Positions 25,975 to 33,995 of a stretch of 64,000 nt of DNA are shown piece by piece. The notes below the pieces were generated by a model. The model did not search any database and was not told the origin of the DNA. It was given only the letters and a program-made list of their open reading frames with translations. A program made the translations under genes and the position numbers. Numbering within the stretch: the first letter of the stretch is position 1; every line of letters starts with the position of its first letter. This stretch comes from an uncultured Alphaproteobacteria bacterium. GTDB taxonomy: Bacteria; Pseudomonadota; Alphaproteobacteria; SP197. The DNA is taken from positions 124,001 through 188,000 of the forward strand of contig OY282363.1 in NCBI GenBank assembly GCA_958295695.1. The letters are read 5' to 3'.

Positions 25975-27083
25975 CGGGACCGCCGCGCGAGGTCGAGCGC
26001 GCCCTCGAGGGTCGCCATCGCGGCCTCCAGGCCGTGGCGCGCCGCGGCGTGGCGGGCCGCCGCCGCGCCCATCGCGGCCGCGAGGCGGGGGTCGTCGAGC
26101 AGCCGGGCGACGGCGCGGGCGAACGCCCCGGCGTCGCCCTCGGCCGTCAGCAGCGCGGTCCGGCCCTCGACGACGATCTCGGGCACGCCCCCCGCCCGGC
26201 CGGCGACGACCGGAACGCCGGCGGCCTGGGCGGCGAGCAGGGCCATGCCGTAGGCCTCGTTCACCGCCGGCCAGAGGAAGAGGTCGCAGCCCGCCAGGAC
26301 GCCGGGCAGCGACCGGGACGGGCACGCTCCCGCCAGGACCGCGCGGGGGCCGAGGAGCGCCTCGACCTCGCCCCGGCGGGGGCCGTCGCCGACGACGAGG
26401 AGCTGGAGGTCGCGGCGGTCCAGCCGGCGGAGCGCGTCGGCGAGGACCCGGTAGGAGGCCAGCTTGTCGCCGGGGCGCATCATGGCGACGGCGACCGCCA
26501 GCGGCCGGGCGGGATCGAGGCCGTGAGCCGCGGCGAGCCCGGCGCGCGCGTTCGCCCGCGCGCGCCGGTAGGGCGCGACATCGAGGAACGGGGCGAGCGG
26601 CGCGATGCGCTCCCCGGGAACGCCGGCCGCCACCAGCCCGTCGCGGTCCTCGCGAGTCATCGGCATCAGGACGTCGGCGCGCGCGAGCGCCGCGAGGACG
26701 CTGGCGTGGCCGCCGGCCCACGGGCCGCTGCGCCGTTTGAACGCGACCGACGGCTCGGCGACGACATAGGGGAGACCCAGCGCGCCGGCCACGCGCGGGC
26801 CCAGATGGTCGGGCGCCTTGTGGTGGAGGTGGTAGGTGAACCACAGGTCGGGCGCCGCGCTCCGCCATGCGGCGACCAGGTCCCGCGCCACGGCCGCGCC
26901 CTTCCGGGCTAGGCGGCGCTGGCGCGCCGGGTCGCCCCGGTCGAAGGCGCGGAAGGCGGAGGCCAGGGCGACCTCGTGGCCCAGCGCGGAGAGCGCCGCG
27001 ACGAGCGCGCGGGCGACGGCGCGGTCGCCCGAGGGAACGCGATGGCCCGGCGCCTTCATGGGCGCGTAGAAGGCGATCCTCAC
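25971..27083 (-). CDS. Glycosyltransferase family 4, 370 aa
   Basis: This is a GT-B-fold retaining glycosyltransferase. The N-terminus IAFYAPMKAPGHRVPSGDR holds the glycine-rich acceptor-side loop. The C-terminal domain has VAMMRPGDKLASY, VVGDGPRR and the EX7E-type donor motif NEAYGMALLAAQAAG followed by GVPEIV. GTG 27083 was taken as the start because the preceding open frame is low-complexity and repeat-derived. It appears to be the first gene of the nine-gene operon, behind an intergenic gap that contains a hairpin and a copy of the interspersed repeat. Confidence 0.85.
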   Translation of the reverse strand: MRIAFYAPMKAPGHRVPSGDRAVARALVAALSALGHEVALASAFRAFDRGDPARQRRLARKGAAVARDLVAAWRSAAPDLWFTYHLHHKAPDHLGPRVAGALGLPYVVAEPSVAFKRRSGPWAGGHASVLAALARADVLMPMTREDRDGLVAAGVPGERIAPLAPFLDVAPYRRARANARAGLAAAHGLDPARPLAVAVAMMRPGDKLASYRVLADALRRLDRRDLQLLVVGDGPRRGEVEALLGPRAVLAGACPSRSLPGVLAGCDLFLWPAVNEAYGMALLAAQAAGVPVVAGRAGGVPEIVVEGRTALLTAEGDAGAFARAVARLLDDPRLAAAMGAAAARHAAARHGLEAAMATLEGALDLARRSR

Positions 27084-27218
27084 GGCGCCCCGGCGCGGAC
27101 CCGCCCCGGAACGGGTCGCCGGGTCGCCGTGGTCATGGAGCGCCGCCCGCTTCCGCCCTCGCGTTTCCCGCCGTCCGTCGCGCCATGCGCCTCGCCCTCG
27201 CCGCCTCGCCCTGTATAG

Positions 27219-27245
27219 GGCGATTCCGTCCTCGACGGAATCGCC
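27219..27245. terminator. Hairpin, possible terminator of the 28600-27334 glycosyltransferase pair
   Basis: A perfect 12-bp stem (27219-27230 with 27234-27245) with a CTC loop lies downstream, in the minus direction, of the gene ending at 27334 and upstream of the GT4 start at 27083. It either ends the first transcript or acts as a partial attenuator between two glycan operons. Confidence 0.5.
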
Positions 27246-27250
27246 AGGGA

Positions 27251-27304
27251 GGCGAAGCGCGAAATCCCCTCGTTCCGAGCAGGCCCGAAGGGCGTATCGA
27301 GGGA
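27251..27304. repeat. Interspersed inverted repeat, copy 2
   Basis: The unit 27265-27304 (CCCCTCGTTCCGAGC, loop, GTATCGAGGGA) is preceded by the spacer-like GGCGAAGCGCGAAAT also found at copy 3. It lies in the gap between two glycosyltransferase genes. Confidence 0.7.
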
Positions 27305-27333
27305 CGGGCGGGGCCGCCGTCACGGCGGCCCGC

Positions 27334-28596
27334 TCAGAGGCCGAAGCGCCGCGCGAGGTCCTCGACGCCCGTCTCCATGGCGAAGGCGGAGCGTACGCGC
27401 GCGGCGCCCGCGGCGCCGAGCCGGGCCCGCAGCACGGGATCAGCGATGGCCCGTTCGACGAGGCGCGCCAGGGCGGGCGCGTCGTCCGGCGCCGCCAGGA
27501 GGCCGGTCTCGCCGTCGAGGACGAGTTCGGGCACCGCCGAGACGCGGGTCGCGACCGCCGCGAGGGTCTGGCTCTGGGCCTCCATCAGGACGTTGGGCAG
27601 GCCGTCCCTGTCGCCGTCGCCGTCGATCCTCGGGGCCAGGACGAAGAGGTCGGCCTCGCGGTAGGCCGCCAGAACGCCGTCCTGCGCCATGGCGCCCCGC
27701 CAGCGGATGCGGCCGGCGAGGCCCGCGGCGTCCGCCTGTTCGCGCAGGCGTCCGAGCAGGGGGCCGTCGCCGATGTGGTCGAGGCGCCAGTGGAGCGCGC
27801 GGGGCAGGCGCGCCAGCGCCGCGATCAGCACGTCGTAGCCCTTTTTCGGGACCGCCCGGCCGACCGAGACCAGCCGGACCGGGTCGCCGGGGTCCCGGCC
27901 GTCGCGCGCGCTCCGGCGGGGCGGCGGCGCGGGCCAGCGGGCCGGATCGAGGCCGTGGTAGACCAGCGCGACGCGGCCCGTCGGCGCGCGCGCCGCGAGG
28001 TGGTCCCGGTTGGCGGCCGTGCAGGTCACGAGCCAGCGGCAGTCGGCCAGCTTCTCGCGCAGCTCCCAGTCCGGCGTCGTGTAGATGTCCCTGGCGTGCG
28101 CCGAGCCGGTCCAGCCGAGCCCCGTCATCAGGGCGGCGTAGCGCGCGACCGAGGCGGGCGTGTGGAGGAAGTGGGCGTGCAGGCGGCCGACGCGGGGCGC
28201 GACCTCGGCCGCCAGCACGCAGGCCTGGCCGAACCGCCGCGCCCGGTTGGGCGTCGGGTCGCGCCGCAGGTCCCGTCGCCACCGCCCGAGAGCGGCGCGG
28301 TAGCCGGCGAGCCGGCGCGCCCGGCGCCAGGCGCGCATCACGCGCAGGGGCTCCCGGTGGAGATGTTCCGGGAGGTAGGTGACCGGCGCCGCGATCTCGC
28401 CGTGGACGGGATGGGCCGCGCCCTCGGCGGGGCGGCGCAGCGAGACGATCTCGATCTCCAGGCCGCGCGCCTCCAGGGCCCGGATCTCCTGGGCGATGAA
28501 GGTCTCGGAGAGCCGCGGGTAGCCCTTCAGGACGAAGGCCACGCGGCCGCCGGACGCCCCGGCGGCCTCCCCGCCGGGTCCGCCGGAAACGGACAC
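27334..28596 (-). CDS. Glycosyltransferase family 4, 420 aa
   Basis: The N-terminal LKGYPRLSETFIAQEIRALE is the hallmark of a large GT4 group acting on exopolysaccharide or lipopolysaccharide sugars. LHAHFLHTPASVA follows near 138-150. The C-terminal domain has LVSVGRAVPKKGYDVLI, IGDGPLLGRL and the donor-site sequence APRIDGDGDRDGLPNVLMEA with the EX7E-equivalent acids. GTG 28596 lies 3 bases after the stop of the upstream paralogous glycosyltransferase, so the two are co-transcribed. The Gly/Ala-rich first 16 residues may be non-essential or mis-started. Confidence 0.87.
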   Translation of the reverse strand: MSVSGGPGGEAAGASGGRVAFVLKGYPRLSETFIAQEIRALEARGLEIEIVSLRRPAEGAAHPVHGEIAAPVTYLPEHLHREPLRVMRAWRRARRLAGYRAALGRWRRDLRRDPTPNRARRFGQACVLAAEVAPRVGRLHAHFLHTPASVARYAALMTGLGWTGSAHARDIYTTPDWELREKLADCRWLVTCTAANRDHLAARAPTGRVALVYHGLDPARWPAPPPRRSARDGRDPGDPVRLVSVGRAVPKKGYDVLIAALARLPRALHWRLDHIGDGPLLGRLREQADAAGLAGRIRWRGAMAQDGVLAAYREADLFVLAPRIDGDGDRDGLPNVLMEAQSQTLAAVATRVSAVPELVLDGETGLLAAPDDAPALARLVERAIADPVLRARLGAAGAARVRSAFAMETGVEDLARRFGL

Positions 28597-28599
28597 GGC

Positions 28600-29865
28600 C
28601 TAGCCCGCGCGGCGATCGTCGCGGCGGGCCACGGTCAGGCGGTCCTGGCGCGTCTTGTGGGGCAGCCTGGCGGCCGTGCGGCCCTCGGCCAGATGCATCG
28701 CCACCAGCCGGTTGACGTTCTCCAGGCCGTCGAGCAGGCCCGGCACGACGACCTGGCTCGGGCGGCGCTGCTGCGTGAGCTGGCGGATCGCGGTCGCCAT
28801 CGCCGCCGGGTCCTCGGCCATGTCCTCGGTGAGCATCGAGACCAGCCCCAGCTCCTGCGCGCGGCTCGCGCGGATGAGCTGCTCGCGGCGCGGGACCTGG
28901 CGGGGCACGATGAGCGCCGGCTTGTCGAACGACAGGATCTCGCAGAACGTGTTGTAGCCGCCCATGGCGACGACGCCCGCGGCGCGCTCCATCAGGGTCT
29001 CGAGATGGGTGTCGAAGGTGATGGCGGCGACCGCGTCGAGCCGGTCCACGCGGTCCTGGAACTCCGCCTTGGCCTCGGGCTGCATGAAGGGGCCGAACAC
29101 GACGAGCGCGGGGATCTCGGGCGCCCGCGCCGATTCGTACGCCTTCAGGACCCGGTCGACGAGGAGGTCGCCGTCGCCGCCGCCGCCCGTCGTGACCAGC
29201 ACGAAAGGCTCCTCGACGCCGTCGGGCAGGCCGGCCTCGGGCAGGTTCCGCGGCGCGGACCGCTCCAGGTAGCCGGTGTAGATCATCTTGCGCCGCACCG
29301 AATGGGGCACGTCGATCTCCTCCAGCGGGTCGTGGACCTGCGGCAGGCCGTAGACCCAGATCTCGTCGTAGAGGTCGCGCAGCGCCGGGATGGCCTTCTT
29401 GCGCCGCCATTCGGCCTTCAGCAGCGCCGGATCGTCCATCACGTCGCGCAGGCCTAGGATGACGCGAGCGCCGCGCCCCTTGAGCATGTCGATCGTCTCG
29501 CGCACCTCGCCGCGCAGGCCGAGCGGCTCCTTGTCGACGAGGAAGATGTCGGGATCGAAGATGTCGGCGGTGTGCTTCATGATGGAGGCGCGCATCGCCA
29601 TGGTCTGCTCGGTGTCGAGCAGGAGGTTGAGCGGGGTGTACTCGCCGTTGCGCAGCTTGATGACGCCCGGCACGCGGACGAAATCGACGCGGGCGCGGAA
29701 GTCGAAGCTGCCGATGATGGGCGAACCGGACAGGATCAGGACGGTGAGGTTTCCGGTCCCGCCGACCATGGCGTGCGCGATCGCGCGGCACCGCCTGAGG
29801 TGGCCGAGGCCGAAGCTGTCGTGGCTGTAGATGAGCACGCGCGGCGGCGCCGTCGTCGCGGACAT
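28600..29865 (-). CDS. Glycosyltransferase, MurG/GT28-like (COG4671-type), 421 aa
   Basis: This is the paralogue of the protein at 24248-25381. It starts VLIYSHDSFGLGHLRRCRAI (the GxGHxRR entry), has LVTTGGGGDGD at the domain junction (about 227-237) and AMGGYNTFCEILSF as donor-site element. It also has a central DIFLVDKEPLGLRGE segment conserved in this group. ATG 29865 was chosen because upstream sequence belongs to an interspersed repeat. It is the first gene of a two-gene unit diverging from the ABC gene at 30135. Substrates are unknown. Confidence 0.85.
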   Translation of the reverse strand: MSATTAPPRVLIYSHDSFGLGHLRRCRAIAHAMVGGTGNLTVLILSGSPIIGSFDFRARVDFVRVPGVIKLRNGEYTPLNLLLDTEQTMAMRASIMKHTADIFDPDIFLVDKEPLGLRGEVRETIDMLKGRGARVILGLRDVMDDPALLKAEWRRKKAIPALRDLYDEIWVYGLPQVHDPLEEIDVPHSVRRKMIYTGYLERSAPRNLPEAGLPDGVEEPFVLVTTGGGGDGDLLVDRVLKAYESARAPEIPALVVFGPFMQPEAKAEFQDRVDRLDAVAAITFDTHLETLMERAAGVVAMGGYNTFCEILSFDKPALIVPRQVPRREQLIRASRAQELGLVSMLTEDMAEDPAAMATAIRQLTQQRRPSQVVVPGLLDGLENVNRLVAMHLAEGRTAARLPHKTRQDRLTVARRDDRRAG

Positions 29866-29939
29866 GAGAACCCCACCGGCCTCCCGGATCGCCGGCGGAC
29901 TATGCCACGCCGGCCATGCGGGCGGAAGCCGGCCCCTTC

Positions 29940-30046
29940 GATGCGCCCGCCTCCGGCGGGCGCATCGGGGCGAGGGAGAGGTTGGGCGGGGGCGAAGCGC
30001 AAATCCCCTCATCCCGAGCGGGTCCCGGAGGGACCGTATCGAGGGA
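29940..30046. repeat. Interspersed inverted repeat, copy 3 (composite)
   Basis: A 12-bp perfect hairpin (29940-29951 with 29955-29966) is fused to a CGGGGCGAGGG left end. A spacer GGCGGGGGCGAAGCGCAAAT follows, then the standard right unit 30005-30045. It is located in the divergent gap between the glycosyltransferase and the ABC gene. Confidence 0.7.
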
Positions 30047-30085
30047 ACCGCTCCCGGAGCGGTTCCGGCGGGGCCGGAACCGCTC
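30046..30085. repeat. Second hairpin repeat type, copy A
   Basis: Two mutually exclusive perfect hairpins overlap here. AACCGCTCC/GGAGCGGTT is at 30046-30064, and a 13-bp stem is at 30057-30069 with 30073-30085. The latter resembles the sequence at 40324-40352. Its position 50 bp upstream of the ABC gene could affect that gene's expression. Confidence 0.55.
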
Positions 30086-30134
30086 TAGACTCCCGCGCGA
30101 TCGCGGGCTCTGAAAGGATCGGCGGCCGGACGGC

Positions 30135-32831
30135 ATGGAACGCACCGTCTACGGGTTCATCTTCCGTTACTCGAAGCGGGAGCAGGTCTTCATCCTGCTC
30201 TTCACGCTGCTTTCGCTGCCGTTCTACTACGTCTCCCTCGATATCCCGAAGCTGATCGTCAACAACGTCCTGAACGAACCCGACGCCCCGGCCGGGGGCG
30301 CGGCGGCGGACGGCGCCGCCGTCGACGAGCGCACGATGGCGATCCTGGGGTTCGAGATCGCCGAGGTGGAGCGCTTCGCCCTGCTCGCGATCTACAGCGC
30401 GCTGTTCCTGCTGCTCGTCCTGGTCAACGGCGGCTTCAAGTACGTCATCAACGTCTACAAGGGCCTGCTGGGCGAGCGCATGCTGCGGCGGCTGCGCTAC
30501 CGGCTCTACAGCCGGATCCTGCGCTTTCCCCTGCCCCACTTCCGCCGGGTGAGCTCCGGCGAGCTGATCCCGATGGTGACGCAGGAGGTGGAGCCGCTGG
30601 GCGGTTTCATCGGCGACGCCCTGGCGCTCCCCATGTACCAGGGCGGACTGCTGGTCACGGCGCTCGTCTTCATCTTCATGCAGGACGTCTGGATGGGGCT
30701 GGCGGCGATCTCGCTCTATCCCATGCAGGGCTGGATCATCCCCAGGCTGCAGCGCCGGGTGAACCTGCTGGGCAAGGCGCGGGTGCGCGAGGTGCGCAAG
30801 GTCTCCGAGCGCATCGCCGAGACCGTGGCGGGCGCCGAGGAGATGCGCGCCAACGGCATGGCGCGCTGGGAGCTGGCCGAGTTCAGCGCGCGCATGGCCC
30901 GGATCTTCGACATCCGGTTCTCGATCTACCGCAAGAAGTTCTTCATCAAGTTCCTCAACAACTTCCTGGCCCAGCTCACCCCGTTCTTCTTCTACGCCAT
31001 CGGCGGCTACTTCGTGATCGAGGGCTCGCTCTCCCTGGGCGGCCTCGTCGCGGTGCTGGCGGCCTACAAGGACCTGCCGCCGCCCTGGAAGGAGCTGCTC
31101 AACCACTACCAGATCCGCGAGGACGCCAAGATCAAGTACGACCAGGTGGTGACGCAGTTCGCGCCCGCCGGCATGCGCTCGGACGAGACGATCGCGGGCG
31201 AGGCCTCCGTCCCGCCCTTCGAGGGCCGGCTCGCCGCCGCCAACGTGGCCTACGAGGAGGACGGCGAAACGCTGGTCGGCGGCTTCAGCCTCGAGCTCCC
31301 GCTCGACAGCCACACGGCGATCGTGGGCGACGCGGGTAGCGGCAAGGACCGGGCGGCCATGCTGATCGCGCGCCTGATCGACGCCACGGGCGGCAGGATC
31401 GCCTATGGCGGCGTCGACGGCGACGACCTGCCCGAACCCGTTTCGGGCCGGCGGATCGGCTATGTCGGGCCGTCGACCAGCTTGTTCTCGGCCTCGCTGA
31501 TGGACAACCTGCTCTACGGCCTGCGCCAGTCCCCCTTGCGCCCGCGCGGCGGCGGGGACGACGGCGCGGAGCGGGAGGCGGAGCGCTTCAGGTCGGAAGC
31601 GGCCAAGACCGCCAACAGCCCCGACGACGTCTCCGCCGACTGGACCGACTTGGAGCGCGCCGGCGCCGGGGACCGGGACGGGCTGCTGGAGGCGGTGCGC
31701 CGCGCGCTCGCCGTCGCCGACATGGAGGAGGACGTCTACCAGCTCGGCCTGCGCGGCCGGCTGGACCCCGCCGCCCGGCCCCGGGCGGCGGCGCGCCTGC
31801 TGGAGGCGCGCAAGGTCCTCGAGGCGCGGCTCGCCGAGGACGCCTACGAGGGCCTCGTCGAGCCGTTCGAGCGCGCGCGCTACAACATCAACGCGACGGT
31901 CGGCGAGAACCTGCTGTTCGGCACGCCGGTGGGCGGGGCGTTCGACCTCGACCGCCTGCCCGACAACGACTACGCGATGTCGGTCCTGGACGAGGCCGGC
32001 CTGACCGGCGACTTCCTCGAAATCGGCCGCGAGGTCGCCCGGACCATGGTCGAGCTGTTCGCCGACCTGCCGCCCGACCACGAGTATTTCGCCCAGTTCT
32101 CGTTCATCTCGCTCGACGACCTGCCCGAGCACCAGGCGGTCCTGCGCAAGGCCGACCGCGACGGCCTGGACGGCCTCGACGGAGCCGAGCGGGCGATGCT
32201 GCTCGCGCTGCCCTTCAAGCTCGCGCCCGCGCGCCACCGCCTGGGCCTGATCGACGAGGCCATGCGGGCCCGGCTCCTGGAGGCGCGCCGGCTGTTCGCC
32301 GAGGGCCTTCCGGCGGAGCTGGAGGGCGCGATCGAGTTCTTCGACCGCGACCGCTACAACGCCGCCTCCTCGCTGCAGGACAACATCCTGTTCGGCAAGC
32401 TCGCCTACGGCCGCGCCCAGAGCCAGGCCCGGGTCGGCCGGCTCGTCTCCGAGGTCGTCGAGGCGCTCGACCTGCGCCCGGTGGCGGTCGAGGCCGGTCT
32501 CGACTTCGAGGTCGGCATCGGCGGCTCGCGCCTGTCGCCGGCGCTGCGCCAGAAGACGGCGATCGCCCGCGCCGTGCTCAAGCGGCCCCGCGTCCTGGTG
32601 CTCTCGGAGGCGACCTCCGCGCTGGACGGCGCGTCGCAACGCACCGTGTCGGACAGGATACGCGAGGAGTTCCGCGGGCGCGCCGTGGTCTGGTCCCTGC
32701 ACCGGCCGAGCCAGGCGCGGGGCTTCGACCGGGTCGCGGTCATGAAGGGCGGCGGGATCGTCGAGCAGGGGGCCTACGACGACCTGATGGCGAAGGGGTC
32801 GGCGCTGGCCGACCTGGTCGCGGCCGAGTAG
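30135..32831 (+). CDS. Atypical ABC exporter-like protein (membrane domain fused to degenerate ATPase), 898 aa
   Basis: The N-terminal half is an exporter-type membrane domain with about six helices (residues 15-340), including the PHFRRVSSGELIPMV coupling segment. The ATPase half deviates from canon. Walker A is GDAGSGKD (398-405), with Asp in place of Ser/Thr after the lysine. The signature is LSPALRQK (about 801) instead of LSGGQ. Walker B reads VLVLSEATSALD, with Ser for the Mg-coordinating Asp but the catalytic Glu kept; an H-loop-like LHRP is present. About 400 residues separate Walker A from the signature (about 100 is usual). The insert carries repeats of an 'RYN...NLLFG' element near 590 and 747, echoing NLLYG at 458. 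It is probably a glycan or lipid exporter with altered ATP use. Confidence 0.85.
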   Translation: MERTVYGFIFRYSKREQVFILLFTLLSLPFYYVSLDIPKLIVNNVLNEPDAPAGGAAADGAAVDERTMAILGFEIAEVERFALLAIYSALFLLLVLVNGGFKYVINVYKGLLGERMLRRLRYRLYSRILRFPLPHFRRVSSGELIPMVTQEVEPLGGFIGDALALPMYQGGLLVTALVFIFMQDVWMGLAAISLYPMQGWIIPRLQRRVNLLGKARVREVRKVSERIAETVAGAEEMRANGMARWELAEFSARMARIFDIRFSIYRKKFFIKFLNNFLAQLTPFFFYAIGGYFVIEGSLSLGGLVAVLAAYKDLPPPWKELLNHYQIREDAKIKYDQVVTQFAPAGMRSDETIAGEASVPPFEGRLAAANVAYEEDGETLVGGFSLELPLDSHTAIVGDAGSGKDRAAMLIARLIDATGGRIAYGGVDGDDLPEPVSGRRIGYVGPSTSLFSASLMDNLLYGLRQSPLRPRGGGDDGAEREAERFRSEAAKTANSPDDVSADWTDLERAGAGDRDGLLEAVRRALAVADMEEDVYQLGLRGRLDPAARPRAAARLLEARKVLEARLAEDAYEGLVEPFERARYNINATVGENLLFGTPVGGAFDLDRLPDNDYAMSVLDEAGLTGDFLEIGREVARTMVELFADLPPDHEYFAQFSFISLDDLPEHQAVLRKADRDGLDGLDGAERAMLLALPFKLAPARHRLGLIDEAMRARLLEARRLFAEGLPAELEGAIEFFDRDRYNAASSLQDNILFGKLAYGRAQSQARVGRLVSEVVEALDLRPVAVEAGLDFEVGIGGSRLSPALRQKTAIARAVLKRPRVLVLSEATSALDGASQRTVSDRIREEFRGRAVVWSLHRPSQARGFDRVAVMKGGGIVEQGAYDDLMAKGSALADLVAAE

Positions 32832-32856
32832 CCGGACGGCGAGGGAGGGGAAATCC

Positions 32857-33327
32857 ATGAGCCTGCGACAGGATGTCGATCTGCTGCGGAACATCCCGCT
32901 GTTCGCGAAGATCGAGCCGAGCAAGCTGAAGCTGCTGGCCTTCACCGCCGAGCGGCTGACCTTCACCGCCGGCGAGATCCTGTGCCGCCAGGGAGACGAG
33001 GGCGATTCGGCCTATGTCATCATCGCCGGCGAGGCCGACGTGCTGGTCGACACCGACGCCGGCGAGGTCGCCGTGGCGACGCTCGGGACCAACGACTTCC
33101 TGGGCGAGACGGCCATCCTGTGCGACGTGCCCCGGACGGCGACGGTGAGGGCCAGGACCGACCTGGAGACCCTGATGGTCTCCAAGGACCTGTTCTTCCA
33201 GCTCGTCGGCCAGTTCCCGTCGATGGCGATCGAGATCATGCGCGAGCTCGCCCGGCGCGTGGAGCGGACGACCGCGCAGCTGCGCGAGGCGGTCTCGCGG
33301 GAGCGTGCCGGACCGTCCGGCCGGTGA
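32857..33327 (+). CDS. Cyclic-nucleotide-binding-domain protein, 156 aa
   Basis: This is a single CNB (cNMP-binding) domain. The N-terminal helix VDLLRNIPLFAKIEPSKL is followed by the beta-roll with GEILCRQGDEGDSAYVIIAGEADV. The phosphate-binding cassette is FLGETAILCDVPRTATV (about 87-103), retaining Gly-Glu and Arg-Thr, which contact the cyclic phosphate. A C-terminal helix ends the protein, with no DNA-binding or kinase domain attached. It starts 25 bp after the ABC gene behind GGGAGGGG, so it is co-transcribed and likely modulates that transporter in response to a cyclic nucleotide (inference). Confidence 0.88.
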   Translation: MSLRQDVDLLRNIPLFAKIEPSKLKLLAFTAERLTFTAGEILCRQGDEGDSAYVIIAGEADVLVDTDAGEVAVATLGTNDFLGETAILCDVPRTATVRARTDLETLMVSKDLFFQLVGQFPSMAIEIMRELARRVERTTAQLREAVSRERAGPSGR

Positions 33328-33337
33328 CGGCGGCCCC

Positions 33338-33823
33338 GTGAGCCGCCTCGACAGCGCCATCCGCCGGCTCCAGGCCCAGCGCGCCTGCCTGGACGCGGCG
33401 GCCCGGCGGATCGGGGGGCGCGACGGATCCGTGCTGGAGCTGGGCCTGGGCAACGGCAGGACCTACGACCACCTGCGCGGACTCCTGCCCGGCCGGGCGA
33501 TCTACTGCTTCGACCGGCGCGTCGCCGCGCACCCCGGCTGCGTCCCCGCCGCCGACCGCCTGTTCCTGGGCGACTTCGCCGAGACGCTGCCCGCCGCCGC
33601 GGCGCGCCTGGGGGCGACGGCGGCGCTGGCCCACGTCGACGCCGGCTCGGGCGACAGGCAGGCGTCGCTGGCGCTGGGTCGGTGGCTGGCCGGCGCGCTC
33701 CCCCCCCTGCTCGCGCCCGGCGCCCTCGTCGTGAGCGACCAGCCCGTGCCCGGCCCCGGCTGGCGCCCCCTCCCCCTCCCGCCCGGCGTCCCGCCCGGCC
33801 GCTACTTCATGCGGCAGGCGTGA
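33338..33823 (+). CDS. Class I SAM-dependent methyltransferase-like protein, 161 aa
   Basis: SAM-binding motif I is LELGLGNGRTYDHLR (about 31-45), preceded by a helix with RRLQAQRACLD. Later acidic LGDFAETL and HVDAGSGD segments match motifs II and III. There are no target-recognition features, so a small molecule, sugar or lipid substrate is likely. GTG 33338, ten bases after the CNB gene stop, is preferred over an upstream in-frame GTG at 33305 that would overlap that gene. It completes a three-gene unit: exporter, sensor domain, methyltransferase. Confidence 0.78.
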   Translation: MSRLDSAIRRLQAQRACLDAAARRIGGRDGSVLELGLGNGRTYDHLRGLLPGRAIYCFDRRVAAHPGCVPAADRLFLGDFAETLPAAAARLGATAALAHVDAGSGDRQASLALGRWLAGALPPLLAPGALVVSDQPVPGPGWRPLPLPPGVPPGRYFMRQA

Positions 33824-33924
33824 GAAAACGGCGCGGGGCGTCCGAGGGGCGCTTGCGAGCCGCCGCGAAAAGCGCCATCCGCAAGTCCCAGGTCCATCGC
33901 GAAGCGGAGGAAACGCATAACGCC

Positions 33925-33954
33925 TTGACCTGTCGTGGGCGAACAACATCTACT
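33925..33954 (+). promoter_or_regulatory. Candidate promoter of mcrBC
   Basis: TTGACC (33925-33930) and TCTACT (33949-33954) are 18 bp apart, 42 bp upstream of the mcrB ATG, in a region of falling GC content. A GAGGGA ribosome-binding site precedes the start. Confidence 0.5.
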
Positions 33955-33995
33955 CGACGACCGCAGGGCCGAATCCATGCCGCGAGGGAACCTCC

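Noticed and set aside
23735-26740. 1001-codon plus-strand frame across the glycan operon
   Set aside because: Arg/Pro/Ala-rich shadow of four well-supported minus-strand genes.
27084-27218. Promoter for the nine-gene operon at the GTATAGGG segment
   Set aside because: A TATAC-like -10 can be drawn on the minus strand, but no -35 lies at an acceptable distance.
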